Positions 1-12,459 of a stretch of DNA of 64,000 nt are shown piece by piece. Location: positions 12,116,863 to 12,180,862 of the forward strand of contig NC_134849.1 of assembly GCF_965363235.1 (NCBI RefSeq), written 5' to 3'. This stretch comes from Mytilus galloprovincialis (taxonomy: Eukaryota; Mollusca; Bivalvia; Mytilida; Mytilidae). The position numbers and the translations under genes are program-made. Below the pieces are notes generated by a model. It did no database searches. It saw nothing but the letters and a program-made list of their open reading frames with translations, and was not told the DNA's origin. Each line of letters begins with the position of its first letter. Position 1 is the first letter of the stretch.

Positions 1-1480
1 ATGGATGCAGTTGAGGACTATACAAAAAAATGGGTAAAGCGCGAACCAGACGAACCAGAACTGGACACTTTGTCTGAATGGATCAAAGCTATTCGATCAT
101 GCATTCAGAGGTGCATACAAAAACTACGATGTAACATGAGTACTAGAGTTTCTAACCCTTTCAAGAATCCGGAGGTTGTGGATGCTGTATCCTCTTTGCA
201 TGAGAAATATGTCGTTGTTCCAGCAGATAAAGCCTCCAATAATATTGTCTTCATGTGTAAAAAAACATTATTTGCAATGTCTCACTACAGAGTTTGGAAT
301 TGATAAAACTACTGGTAATCCTACATATTCTTTAACATCATTTACCAAGGACGAAATTTTACAAAATCATAAATCTGTCCTTCTTTCTTTTGGTAACAGC
401 ATCACAGAAAACGAAGAAAACTTGCCTTCGTTATACTGGATACCTAAATTACACAAAACTCCATATAAAGAACGATACATAGCTGGGTCTTCAAAATGTT
501 CAACTAAACATCTTTCTAAACTGACTACTATTCTTTCTACAGTTAAAGATGGGCTTCAAAAATGTTGTGAGGAGATATATTCTACCAGTGGTGTTAACCA
601 GATGTGGATTCTCAAAAATTCGAAAGATCTACTGCTTAACCTTCGATCACAATCTTTGTAATTTTGCAGCAACATAAAAAATTTTGGTTTTTCTACGTTG
701 TATACTACTATTCCCCATGCTCAGTTGAAAGATCGACTTCGCCATCTCATAAAACAGAGCTTTTTCTACTAAATGGGAATCGTAGATACAAATTTCTTGT
801 TTTGGGTTACACTTATTCATATTTTGTGAAGAATCACACTGAATCTTCCCGAAAATATACTGAAGATGATATTATCAAAAGGCTGGACTTTCTGATCGAC
901 AATATATTTGTTGCATTTGGAGGATTTATATTTCAACAGACAGTCGGTATTCCAAAGGGTACTAATTGTGCACCCCTGCTGGCTGATTTGTTTTTGTACT
1001 CGTATGAATCATAATTCATTCAGAACGTTCTTAAAGACAAAAAGAAAAAGCACCTTGCGAAATTCTTTAATTTTACTTTCCGATATTTTGATGATGTTCT
1101 ATCATTGAATAACCCATATTTCAGCCAATACCTACATCTCATATGTCCCAGTGAACTTGAAATTAAGGATACTACTGATACTAGATGGACTGCTTCATAC
1201 CTTGATCTTTTCCTCAATATTGACGTAGATGGACGACTTCACACGAAAATCTATGACAAACGGGACGATTTCAACTTCTCAATTATTAATTTCCCATTTC
1301 TCAGCAGTAACATACCCTCTGCCCCTTCGTATGGTGTTTACATATCACAATTGATACGTTATTCTCGTGCTTGTTCACATTATACGGACTTCATATAAAG
1401 GAGTGTGCTCCTTACGCAGAAACTGCTCCAACAAAGTTATGAGGAGGACAGATTAAAATTGACCCTCCGTAAATTTTATG
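1..1480 (+). mobile_element. Penelope-like element (PLE), reverse transcriptase region, broken
   Basis: Several overlapping forward reading frames together carry a Penelope-type reverse transcriptase: a WIPKLHKTPYKERYIAG block near 437-490, an IPKGTNCAPLLADLFLY block near 950-1005, and a catalytic YFDD at about 1080-1095. After these come SSNIPSAPSYGVYISQLIRY and RACSHYTDFI near 1310-1395, and then a terminal FYGHH-like stretch near 1478. These blocks are what is known of the PLE family seen in bivalves. The frame is broken in several places, so this copy is a fossil. The 5' part lies outside the window. No GIY-YIG domain follows directly, so it may belong to an endonuclease-lacking PLE group or have lost that domain. 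Family-level confidence is high and subfamily confidence is low. Confidence 0.85.
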
Positions 1481-1599
1481 GACACCATATGAATTGGTGG
1501 ATCCATACGATGTCTCTTTGACCAAACTAGCTAAGGACATTTTTACCACATGGTAGATTGTGGTTTGTCATTATGTCGTCTTATCTTTTAATTACCAAA

Positions 1600-1745
1600 C
1601 ATGACTTATTCCCGATTGTGACTGTTTTACTGAGTGTGAATTCGCATTACTATAAGACGTGTTACGGTACTTGTCTATCCCAAAGTCATGTATTTAGTTT
1701 AAATGTTTAATGTTATATTTGTTATTCTCATCGGATTTTGTCAAA
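1600..1745 (+). repeat. PLE 3' tail, first copy
   Basis: Noncoding tail downstream of the broken PLE coding region. It includes GACGTGTTACGGTACTTGTC and a 'tatcccaaagtcatgtattt' stretch. The same sequence recurs at 2715-2975, and part of the tail recurs on the minus strand at 12655-12790, so this is a defined tail module and not unique DNA. Confidence 0.7.
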
Positions 1746-2423
1746 TGTGTTGACGTCTTTTCTATTATATATATATGTGTTATGGTAAATAAAATTAATC
1801 ACCGCATTCATTTATTAGATTTGATTTTATACAACGTAATCAGTACGATATTTCCGTTTCAAATTAGATTCAAAACAAACCGGACATAGCTTTATAATAT
1901 AGTTAATTGCTACCTTATTTTGCTATTAATAAGTATTAAAATGTGCATTGTTATTAAATCCAATATCAGTATTTAGTTCAAATATAATCTTAAATCAATC
2001 CTAATTCTATCTTATTCATTCAAATGTGACGTTATTTTTCATTTTGTAATGATCTGTTTTACAAATTCAAATGACGTCATTTTTTTTGGGTCATTTTTTA
2101 CAATTTCGAATATGACGTCACTTGGCGTTGAGGTTTAAACTTATTCGGATGTGTCTACATTTTGTGTTGCAAATGTCTATTTATGTAATGTATTTCAGTT
2201 GTTTCCTGTAATTAGTTAATACTTCAGTTTCATCATGTACATCTTTCGTATAGTAATTTTATAAATTTGCTGTTTGCAAAAGTATAAATTATTCTAAATA
2301 ATAGGGATGCGCTGGTAACTTAACAAAAAACCCTGGACGTTTTTGGCACAACTTTTTTTTATCTTTTGGTCCTCGATGCTGTTCGACTTCGTGCTTGTTT
2401 CGGCTTTCAAACTTTTGAATCTG

Positions 2424-2469
2424 GGCGTCACTATTAGATCTTGTGTGGACAAAATGCACTTCTGGCGTA
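2424..2469 (+). ncRNA. Degenerate hammerhead ribozyme motif
   Basis: Stem I strands (GGCGTCA before the core, TGGCGT after it) and the spacing match the two other hammerhead-like motifs in this window. The core is eroded: CTATTAGA replaces CTGANGA, and AAAA replaces GAAA. It lies between two copies of a PLE tail, and PLE terminal repeats are known to carry hammerhead motifs. Cleavage activity is not expected from this copy. Confidence 0.5.
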
Positions 2470-2714
2470 TTTAAATTTTGAACTTTATATTGTAGTCCTG
2501 TGGTGTTGAGTTGTCATTTTAATGTTATATTTCAAATGGCTATTAAAGAGGAGGTTTGGCATGCCACAAAACCAGGATCAACCCACCTTTTTATTTCCTT
2601 TAAAAATGTCCTGTACCAAGTCAGGAATATGGCCATTGTTATATTAAAGTTCGTTTCTGTGTGTGTTACAATTTAACGTTGCGTCGTTTGTTTACTCTTA
2701 TTTTTTAGTGTAAA

Positions 2715-2975
2715 TTGACATTGCGATAAGACGTGTCACTGTACTTGTCTATCCCAAATTCATGTATTTGGTTTTGATGTTATATTTGTTATTCTCGTGG
2801 GATTTTGTCTGATGCTTGGTCCGTTTCTGTGTGTGTTACACTGTAGTGTTGTGTCGTTGTTCTCCTCTTATATTTAAGGCGTTTCCCTCAGTTTTAGTTT
2901 GTTACCCCGATTTCGTTTTTTGTCCATGGATTTATGAGTTTGAACAGCGGTATACTACTGTTGCCTTTATTTACA
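2715..2975 (+). repeat. PLE 3' tail, second copy
   Basis: A fuller copy of the tail at 1600-1745. It continues through 'tgcttggtccgtttctgtg', 'gtttccctcagttttagttt' and 'cagcggtatactactgttgc'. Two tails in direct orientation with a hammerhead relic between them suggest a partial tandem PLE arrangement, which is common for this family. Confidence 0.65.
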
Positions 2976-3024
2976 TATTTTTTTTTCGTTAATTTTTTCG
3001 TAAATGAATGAGGCCGTTAGAATG

Positions 3025-3195
3025 GTTAGTTTTCTCGTTTAAAATGTTTTACATTGTCATTTCGGGGTCTTTATAGTTGACTAACCGGTATGTGCTTTGC
3101 CCATGGTTGAAGGTCGTACGGTGAACTATAGTTGTTAATTTCTGTGTAATGTTGGTCTCTTGTGGAGAGTAGTCTCATTTATCATCATACCAGTT
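3025..3195 (-). repeat. Dispersed mussel repeat 'M1', partial
   Basis: Reverse copy of the most frequent short repeat in the window. Its forward signature is AGATGTGGTATGATTGCCAA, followed by a block containing GGTCACCGTACGGCCTTCAA. This copy directly follows the PLE tail. Coding potential is absent. The transposition mechanism is unknown. Confidence 0.65.
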
Positions 3196-3200
3196 GGATA

Positions 3201-6200
3201 TTGTTTAGTTTCTCTGTTACTTTTGATTCCTGTAACTAATGAAATTCCTAAGTTGAGGTTTTGCTTCCTATCTAAAGAAATTGTGCATAAGAACATTTTA
3301 TAAACAACTTGTGAATTTAAATATTCATTTAGGAGTTAGTAAAATAGTTAAACTAGTATGTCCGATCTCCAAGTTGACAACAATTCATGGTAAAAAAAAA
3401 AGTCGGGGGGTAAAACCTTAAGAACTATAACAAAAATGAATGTACTCAATACGTTTTATATTATGTTTAATGCACTGTCAAAAAATGATAAACTAAAATG
3501 TATAACATAAATAGTGTTCCATAGAAAAAAATCAAAACGGGGACACTTTACCAAGCACGTAATAGAAATTTTAGGTGGCGATACAGGTCAAATACTTATT
3601 ATTAGATAGGATCGGTCTACTTTAAAACGCATTTGACTTGCAAAAAAACAAAAAAACGCAACAACACGACATCGACTGAATTACAGGCTCCTGACTTGAC
3701 ACATGAACATACATAGAGAATGAGGCGAGGTTAAACATATAAGGCGACCCCAAACCTCGCCTAACCCTGAACAGTGATATAACAGTACAACAAAGGAACA
3801 AACTATAGAAATAAGTTAAATAAAGGCATAGCTCATCAGATGAATACAAATAGAAATACATATATCAAATACACAGAGTGGACGTGAATGGGAACTTTAA
3901 CATTCCGACAACAAAAAATACAATAAGTGCAGATCTGATAGGAGTTAAAGACAGCTTGTTCAAAGCAAATAACAAATAACTATGAAAAATCGTACATATA
4001 AGATTTAATTATTAATCAGTACATATCCAACATCCAATTGATTATCATTTCATGTTTGAATTACAAATCATTTGAAGAAAACACAATGAAAGCATACAGA
4101 TGCATGTTTATGAAACAACGAAAAGAGTTTAACTATTGTTCCAGTTATTAATCAGTCCCGAAACTGGGGAATATGTCTATGGTTAGTACGTTTTTCATCA
4201 AATCGACAGTGGAACCAGTTGTTATGTCAACTTTAAATATTTTATATCGTTTATAGAGTTGCCTGTTGCAAGGTAAAATGCCTGCCCTTATTCAATGTAT
4301 CCTCCTTTTTCCATGGGGCATTCTACTTTTGAATGGCAGGGGGGGGATAAAAGTGTCCTGAAACCAGGAAAGTGTCTTTCTAAATCTGTATAGGTCTTCA
4401 CTAGCTTCCAAAGTGGAATTATCAATTTCTAGCTTCACTCTCAAGTCTGACTTCGAAATAATAATTTGCTCAATTGGGTCTTCTAAAAAACCAGCAGTGG
4501 AGTCTCAAGTTGAAATTGGTACTTTGAATAAGCTGCTCATTAATTCGTGCCATGTATTTAATTAGTTCGTAGGTGACGAGGGAAAATATCTGTCCCTTTT
4601 CAATATACTATAATTTTTCCCCGACATAAGGCCGTCAGTCTCAGTGAATATCAGTTTTTCAAAAGTCAATAAAACCGCATATTTACCTCATCAAAAGACA
4701 GTAATTGTATATTATTTCTCTTGAAACATGTTAAACATGTTAAAGTATTAACCATTTAATTTTTTTTAAATATATAGGGAAGCAATTCAACTAGCAATAT
4801 TTCTGTTATTAAATATTACGAGCTATAATCTATTTATAAATATCTTATAAAGGCCTCAATTTGGATCAATAGTTAAAATTACACGAGGAAGTAATTTAAA
4901 AGATCCGTGACGCAGCAAATAAGGTATGTTAATAATGATATCCTTTATTTGTAGAGGATAACCTATTTAGTGTTCACTTATCCAAACATGATTAAGTAGG
5001 GCCTTCATAAAGCTGTAATTGTTATTACATTATTTAAAATCTATCTTTCTTTCTAGCTAAGATGGAGTTAATTGTTTTCTTAATGAGAAACCTCTCTTTT
5101 CATATTTAGACCATATGTATTTTTTGAAGAGTGCAGCTTCTTTTAAGCTTCATGAGAAGCTACAGGTGAAAGTTTCACCCATTTGAAAATAACAAAAGAA
5201 ACACAGACTCCAATAGAAATGCAGATTTAAAGTTTTTGCTCTATTACCTCATTGTTTTCATTTATAAATTCGGGTGTTAATTTAAATGACACACTGGAGA
5301 AACATGTATAAGTAGGAGTACAAAAATGCATTTCAAAAGTCTCATATGAAAAGGGTATTTAGAAATCTCTACTATGGGCCGGTTCCGACGGGTCGCTAGC
5401 AAAATACTGCATGTTTTACCATTATGTTCCCATAACAATCATCGACTCTTCAAATCAATGTCTATTTTCATTCTTTTCTTAAGGAAAGAAAAATATTACT
5501 TGCTTTCAAAAATTCAAACCTTCCGAAGATATGAATCAGATGATTTTTAATTCCTCTAGGACCAAAACATTTGCGCCTAAACATAACGTCTGCGGTATTC
5601 ATTGCTATTTCATGTACGTGTTGAAAAAAATGCGTCTTTTTTCTATCATAAAAATTCATGATTAGTTCGATTAACTTTAAATTGTGACATGTGAACTGTT
5701 TATAGTATTCATAAGAAGTGAAATTAGTTATTCAAGCTTGCCTGTTAACGTTACTAGAGAAAAATTCACAAGAACAGATACATTTGTACTAGGTAAAAGT
5801 GTGTTGATAAGAAATATATCAGTTGATTTTAAACACTAACGTATCTCCAAATATTTAATTTTATAACCTTGACATGACATACGGGTGGTGATTTTTCAAA
5901 TCATTTTTGCTTCAAGTGTTCAAGTATGAACAACAAAACTAGAGTGCATGGATATGTTGAGTGTAAGCAATGCATTTAACAAAACTAATCAAGTGGCCAT
6001 GTTATATTCAATTACAAATAATTTAACGAAAATATCTTCACTGCAACGAGTCTTGGTAAATGAGAGTATACAATTTAATAGTAAATACTTGTTTTCATTG
6101 GTTATGATCTTCCCATGTTCCGTTTAATCAGTTGTTTATTTCTCCTATTTATTCTTATAATTCTTCTCAGTGCCAATATATCTTCAAGTTTATTCAAAAA

Positions 6201-6770
6201 GTATAGAAAATAATTTTCCTTTGCTACATTTTGTGTCCTAATATTCATCTTCATGGTATTCAACCTAAACATACAAATCAAACCTTAGAATGTACTAAGT
6301 TTATACCACAACTTGTTTTTGTTCAGTGAACCATGAAATTGCTGTCTAAATTGTAATTTAGTATATGACATCAAAAGGTCACATCATACATGACAAGTTG
6401 ATGTACTTGTTTTAAGTTGATAGGACCAGTACAACTGTATGGTTAACTTATTTAACCAAAAGGTAATATCTGATACCGGACGCACTAATGGACGCACATA
6501 ACAGAAAACATAATAGACATTTTGGTATGTGTCTGTTTTCTTTAGTCTACCTTAGCTGTTTACCATTTCGCATTTAAACACTTAATTCGTTAACAAGAAA
6601 AGATGGTATAATTTTACAATTAACATTCATAACTTCTTAAAATAACCCTTCTATGAAAACATGGAAAAGAAAACTATGTTTGGTATTCTTTTTTGTTGAT
6701 GATGCAATTTATCTGTCAACTCTTTACAAAATCCGATTTTCAGGAGAAAACATACATACATATATATGTA
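3201..6770. other. Noncoding stretch with one M1 repeat fragment
   Basis: AT-rich DNA without a supportable reading frame. The only recognised content is a forward fragment of the M1 repeat at about 3650-3900, holding the module around 'ggctcctgacttg' and 'gagtggacgtga'. I see no exon of the downstream beta-propeller gene here, although one cannot be excluded. Confidence 0.5.
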
Positions 6771-7160
6771 GCGAAAGACAAAATCTGGACAGACGATATA
6801 TGCCAATACCAACATGACGTGTAAAAGTGAAAAAATGATTCACTGCATTGAATGCTGTGGCTGCAAAGAAAGTTACATCGGACAAACTGGTAATACATGA
6901 AAGAACACGCAGTCATTGACAGCCCATCCGACAGCCGCAATAAAGGAAAATCCCTCTTTGAAACATTTAGATCGTTGCGGTAGAGGGCTTTTTTTTATTT
7001 TTTCCCGTTCTATAAGATTAATGTAGAATGTGACATTAGAAGATCCATAAAGGAACAATATTTTATAACAAAATTCAAACCAAAACTAAATGCGCATTTG
7101 GCTTTCAATAGCGTTACAATTAGATTTCCATATTTTACTTTAGAACATTTATCTCCCTTT
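6770..7160 (+). mobile_element. PLE GIY-YIG endonuclease remnant, broken
   Basis: Translation gives a Cys-rich lead-in (HCIECCGCKE) followed by SYIGQTGN at 6871-6894. The end near 7030-7100 carries KEQYFITKFKPKLN. This is the known C-terminal endonuclease layout of GIY-YIG-bearing Penelope-like elements: Cys-rich linker, YIGQTG, a KHL-D-CG block, and a closing K-F-P-LN. The frame is broken in a few places. No reverse transcriptase sits directly upstream, so this is a 5'-truncated copy separate from the PLE at the left edge. Confidence 0.75.
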
Positions 7161-7407
7161 TGTAATTGTTTGATGACGTTGCGTAGTTAACTATCGTCTC
7201 ATAGTTACAATTATTCGACTTTCACCTTAAGATTGTTGTTAAACATGAAAGTACTTGTGAATATTAAATAATAATATATATGTTGGAAGTTTTTATCTAG
7301 ATATATATGTATATATGGCAAGATTTAATCAATTGATAGCATTATCTCGTAGTACATAACGTTTTAATAAAGGTTACAAAACAAATGTATCTTTCTTAAT
7401 ATTTAAG

Positions 7408-7847
7408 ATGGCACAAGTATTGGCAGTTCCTGGAGACGTAAGACATAGCTTTTCTCACATAGGTCAATTCAATCACGACTTCGGCCGAATAACTGGTATA
7501 GCAGCCACAATGAAGGGAAACATTTTGTTATGTGACTATGATAAAAAGAATCTGATATTAGTTGATCCCCTTGGACATTATCTAAAGAAGCTTGATGTAG
7601 ACAGTGAGCCATATGATGTAGCCATCTCGAGTCAAAATATAGGCTATATTACACAACCTAACTCCAGATGTGTCCTACAAATTGATCCTGATAGAATGGT
7701 TTTACTCTTCAAAGCAACGTGCAACGATCTTAACACGTCCGTGTCATGTGTGTCAGCATTCCCAAATACTAGAATGAGCTCTGCTTGTTATCTTGGCGTG
7801 AACAAAGATGGTTGTATGTATGCAGGTTATGTTGATCACGAGCAAAT
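7408..7847 (+). CDS. Beta-propeller (NHL/TRIM-like) protein, first recognised exon
   Basis: 146 codons plus two bases, ending at a GTAAGT donor (7848-7853). The protein reads as blades of an NHL-type beta-propeller, for example ITGIAATMKGNILLCDYDKK and then EPYDVAISSQNIGYI: alternating hydrophobic strands with GNI and D-N-L turns. Such propellers form the C-terminal half of TRIM2/3/71-like ubiquitin ligases and related bivalve proteins, where they bind protein or RNA. No RING, B-box or coiled coil is visible upstream. The ATG directly follows an acceptor-like tract (ctttcttaatatttaag), so it may be the true start or an internal Met with earlier exons outside what I can recognise. Exon 2 at 11317 joins in phase. 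The 3.5 kb intron is mostly occupied by a repeat element. Confidence 0.7.
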
Positions 7848-8282
7848 GTAAGTTTTAATCAACAAAAAGTCTGATACATGTGTAACTTGCAGAACGTATT
7901 ATGTATGGACATTCTATGATATTATCATGATTAAATCAAATCACTTAACTCGTATATTTATTGGTGAATTGTTATAGAGTGTAAAGAAGATCTAACTCGG
8001 GGCATGCATAGATTGCAAAGATCATACAATGAATGGATAAATATCCTTTCACGGAAATGTCAACATGAGCTAATTATTGCGTTTTACATCATTCAAAATT
8101 GAGATTAGGTCGTCTCACACAAAAGATATAAATTAATATACCATGCTTACCAATGGTCTTAAAATTCAACGACCAAATGTTTGGTAAGATAACAAAAAAT
8201 GTGTCTACTAAAACTTACAAACAATGGGTCATTCTGTGGAAATATCTTTGTTTTCAACAAAAAGTGTTTTACTTCCCTTTTT

Positions 8283-10079
8283 AGCTCACCTGGCCCAAAG
8301 GGCCAAGTGAGCTTTTCTCATCACTTGGCGTCCGGCGTCCGGCGTCCGGCGTCCGTCGTCCGTCGTCGTCCGGCGTTAGCTTTTACAAAAATCTTCTCCT
8401 CTGAAACTACTGGGCCAAATTTAACCAAACTTGGCCACAATCATCCTTGGGGTATCTAGTTTAAAAAATGTGTGGCTTGACCCGGTCAACCAACCAAAGT
8501 GGCCGCCATGGCTAAAAATAGAAGATAGGGGTAAAATTTAGATTTTGGCTTATAACTCTGAAATCAAAGCATTTAGAGCAATTCTGACATGGGGATAAAA
8601 TTGTTTATCAGGTAAAGATCTATCTGCCCTGAAATTTTCGGACAAATCGGACAACCGATTGTTGGGTTGCTGCCCCTGAATTGGCAATTTTAAGGAAATT
8701 TTACTGTTTTTTGGCTATTATCTCGAATATTATTATAGATAGAGATAAACTGTAAACAGCAATAATGTTCAGCAAAGTACGATCTACAAATAAGTTTATA
8801 TGATTAAAATGGTCAGTTGACCCCTTCAGGAGTTATTGCCCTTTATAGTCATTTTTTACCAATTTTTCCTAAATTTTTGTTATCTTTTACAAAAATCTTC
8901 TCCTCTGAAACTACTGGGCCAAATCAAACCAAACTTGGCCACAATCATCATTGGGGTATCTAGTTTAAAAAATGTGTGGCGTGACCCGGCCAACCAACCA
9001 AGATGGCTGCCATGGCTAAAAATGGAACATAGGGGTAAAATTTAGATTTTGGCTTATAACTCAGAAACCAAAGCAATGAGAGCAAATCTGATATGAGTAA
9101 ATTTGTTAGTCAGGTAAAGATCTATCTGCCCTGAAATTTTCAGATGAATCGGACATTCCGTTGTTGGGTTCCTGCCCCTGAAATGGTAATTTTAAGGAAA
9201 TTTTGCTCTTTTTGGTTATTATCTTGAATATTATTATAGATAGAGATAAACTGTAAACAGCAATAATGTTCAGCAAATTAAGATCTACTAATAAGTCAAC
9301 ATGACCAAAATGGTCAGTTGACCACTTTAGGAGTTATTGCCCTTTATAGTCAATTTTTAACCATTTTTCGTAAATCTTAGTAATCTTTTAGAAAAATCTT
9401 CTCCTCTGAAACTACTGGGGCAAATTTAACCAAACTTAGCCCTAATCATCATTGGGGTATATAGTTAAAAAAATGTGTCCGGTAACTCGGCCAACAAACC
9501 AAGATGGCTGCCATGGCTAAAAATAGAACATGGGGGTAAAATGCAGTTTTTGGCTTATAACTCAAAAACCAAAGCATTTAGAGCAAATCTGACAGGAAGT
9601 AAAATTGTTGATCAGGTCACGATCTATCTGCCCAGGAATTTTCAGATGAATCGGATAATCGGTTGTTAGGTTGCTGCCCCTGAATTGGTAATTTTGAGGA
9701 AATTTTGCTGTTTTTTTGTTATTATCTTGAATATTATTATAGATAGATATAAACTGTAAACAGCAATAATGTACAGCAAAATAAGAACTAAAAATAAGTC
9801 AGTATGACCAAAATAGTCAATTGACCCCCTTAGGAGTTATTGCCCTTCATAGTCAATTTTTAACAATTTTCCTAAACTTTGAAGATTTTCAATAACATTT
9901 TCCACAGAAAGTACTGTTATAGATAGAGATAATTGTAAGCAGCAAGAATGTTAAGTAAAGTAAGATCTACAATCACATCACCATCACCAAAACACAATTT
10001 TGTCATGAATCCATCTGTGTCCATTGTTTAATATTCACATAGACCAAGGTGAGCGACACAGGCTCTTTAGAGCCTCTAG
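8283..10079 (+). mobile_element. Tandem-unit element, long copy ('SGL' family)
   Basis: Lies in the intron of the beta-propeller gene. It opens with a strong hairpin (AGCTCACCTGGCCC against GGGCCAAGTGAGCT), then GTCCGGC-type short repeats. About three direct units of roughly 502 bp follow; the phrase ATCTTCTCCTCTGAAAC starts near 8391, 8895 and 9396. A tail ends in a palindrome (AGGCTCTTTAGAGCCT) followed by CTAG. A second, reverse copy sits at 27406-28623. The hairpin plus CTAG resembles a non-autonomous Helitron 3' end, but the 5' end does not clearly fit, so the class is open. No protein is encoded. Confidence 0.75.
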
Positions 10080-11316
10080 TTTACAAATGGTAAGCATACT
10101 ACTGTATTAAATCAGTTCAATATATGTCGAATCTTAACAAGTTATCAAAATTATTCAATAAATAAAGTAAAATAGTTATAAAAGTTAAACAATAAATACA
10201 CTTGTCGCGAAAGTTTAAAAGCAAAAGATTAAGGTCTGCTAATAGATCAGCAAAGATTAATTCAAATACAGATATTAACTTTACATTTGTTAGTGGTTTA
10301 GATACACCAAAATAGAAGATAAAGAGGAACTGTAAACAGAATATATGATCAGCAATACAAGATAAAAATAAACGATTAATAAGTGATGATTTATATTATA
10401 TAGATACTAGACTATGAAGGTGTACATTGACCTAGATGAACGATACTGGTTCCTTTTTTTTGCATAAATGTATCCAACTATTTTTAAGCCTTGCTTTGCT
10501 ACATAATTCGTTGTTGTCAACTTCTTGTTTTCTTTTCACAAAACCTTTTTTCTTGTTAAATGCTAAGGCTGATATCTTGCCCCAGGAATAGATAATCTAA
10601 GCTGTATTTTGCAAAATCGTCCTAAAAAATCATATTTCGGAATTTTAGTTTCTCTTTCTCTTTAACTTTTTAGTTCATTTTGGCCTTTTTTTGAGTTTTT
10701 TGCTAGTGCGTAACGGATGCGTCTTTTAAATATTACACGCAAGTCTAGTAAAAACATACTATCCACCTTTTAAAACAACTTGTCAGAATAAATATGTCAT
10801 CAATTTGATTACATAAATGAATAACATTCTAGCATTTTACTTCTCTTGTAAATGTTTATACAATATACATGATCGCTCTTCCTTTCCATTAAACACATTA
10901 AATACGTGTTCACTGCACACAAATAAAAATAAGATAAATGTTCTGCATTATAAAATGCAGGAAATATTTGTATACAAGTGTAAAAATATATGATTGTTCG
11001 GCAATATGACAATTGCAGGATACAAATATTAAAAAAAAAGAGAACAAAAGAAGCATTCCTGTAACCACAGATTACAATAGTCGATTTTGCAAAACATTCT
11101 TCTCCTCCAACATATCAAACGGTCGCACAATAGTTAACAGGACTTAACGTCACTGTAAACATGAATATGTATTATACATTTATATATGTTTTTTTCAGAT
11201 ATAGCGAAACTTCCATACCAAATATTTTATTTATGAAAGCAGTTGTCAAACTTTAACAAAAACTGACTGAGTATTGCATTAGTTTTTAAATGATTTCATT
11301 TTTGTTTTTTCTTAAG
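10080..11316 (+). other. Rest of the beta-propeller gene intron
   Basis: AT-rich intronic sequence ending in a tttttgttttttcttaag acceptor. I see no further gene or recognised repeat in it. Confidence 0.5.
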
Positions 11317-11791
11317 TTCCAGTAGCATCACACACATATCTACAAATGGATGTAAAATGGAATCAGCTGTTGTGAAGTTTCATACAGTTAATAATACTCA
11401 CTTATATTGTATAGGTGGTCAACACTATATAAAGTATAACGAAATAGGACCAAAAGAAAACATCGGCAGCATTCCTATTACTTCCACCATGGATACACCT
11501 ACTGACATATGCTCTGATGACTATGGACACATCTACGTCAGTGGTCAGGGATCGAATAACATTCACAGATTAGAAGATGCATTGAATAAGTTGAAGAATA
11601 TACCTCGTGAGAGCGGTCTAATTATAAATCATAGCATGTATGTAAAACAGGACTGGAAAGTACTAGACATACCATTGGATTCACATCACGGAATCAAGGA
11701 ACCTGTCGCCTTGTGCTTCAATCAAGACTTTACTAAACTGTATATTGTCAACGAATGGGGTAAATCAGTTTTAGTTTTTGATGTTAATTGA
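11317..11791 (+). CDS. Beta-propeller (NHL/TRIM-like) protein, terminal exon
   Basis: The acceptor AG at 11315-11316 gives an exon whose first base completes the split codon left by exon 1 (2+1 phase); the next possible AG would give an immediate stop, which supports this choice. The exon encodes about 157 residues to a TGA at 11789-11791. Propeller features continue with PTDICSDDYGHIYVSG, and a final blade holds EPVALCFNQDFTKLYIVNEW and then SVLVFDV, a typical closing NHL strand. Exons 1 and 2 together give about 304 residues, enough for most of one propeller. AATAAA-type signals lie near 12228-12235. Part of the 3' flank (about 11845-11876) matches the sequence that normally follows the hammerhead-bearing repeat. 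Confidence 0.75.
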
Positions 11792-11844
11792 TGTTTGAAT
11801 ATAGATATATCATTGCTTATCAATGCAGTACTATTAAATGCTAA

Positions 11845-11876
11845 TATTATAATCCTGGTACCTTTGATAACTATAC
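11845..11876 (+). repeat. Short remnant of the hammerhead-bearing repeat
   Basis: The stretch around 'ataatcctggtacctttgat' matches, in the opposite sense, the sequence flanking the hammerhead motif at 23.8 kb. The ribozyme core itself is absent. Confidence 0.5.
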
Positions 11877-12459
11877 TAATTGTACATTTATTATATATTA
11901 TTCTACATTTGGTTTCGTTAAAATAATCTAAGCATAACTAGTTTTGTGATATAACCACCGATTCGTTTGGATCTGACAACGACTGTTTTCAAACTGTTGG
12001 ATAGGACCGTCTTGTAAATGCAGTGAGATGTTGCCAGACGGCAAATTTGAGATGAAAAAGAGAAAAGGAAAATCGCTTTTACTGAGCCCTTTGTTTCTTT
12101 TTTCATGGTTGTCTCATGTGCAATCATACAAAATCTTCATATTTCATATTTCACCATACTTTTTCCTAAAATTGGACATATATTTGGCGTCCTCTGGTTT
12201 ACAATATCTTGTATTGGCTTAACTCTAAATAAATAAAAAAGTTTTCTTTTTCTTACATGTTTTAAATGAAGTTACAAATACGTTAATAAGTGAAGTCGAT
12301 ATTGTTATTGTGCACAGTTTTACCCCAAATCAATTCTGATAATAAACAAAGATAAGGTTAGAATAAGAAAAAGGCTAATAATATCTGATAAAGAGTATAT
12401 GGGATTCATCTACTATCTTACTATCAAATGATTTTCATTTTATAAATTTTACTGTATCA

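Noticed and set aside
8391-9400. Direct repeats considered as CRISPR or satellite
   Set aside because: Units of about 502 bp within an element that recurs elsewhere with fewer units; the host is eukaryotic.
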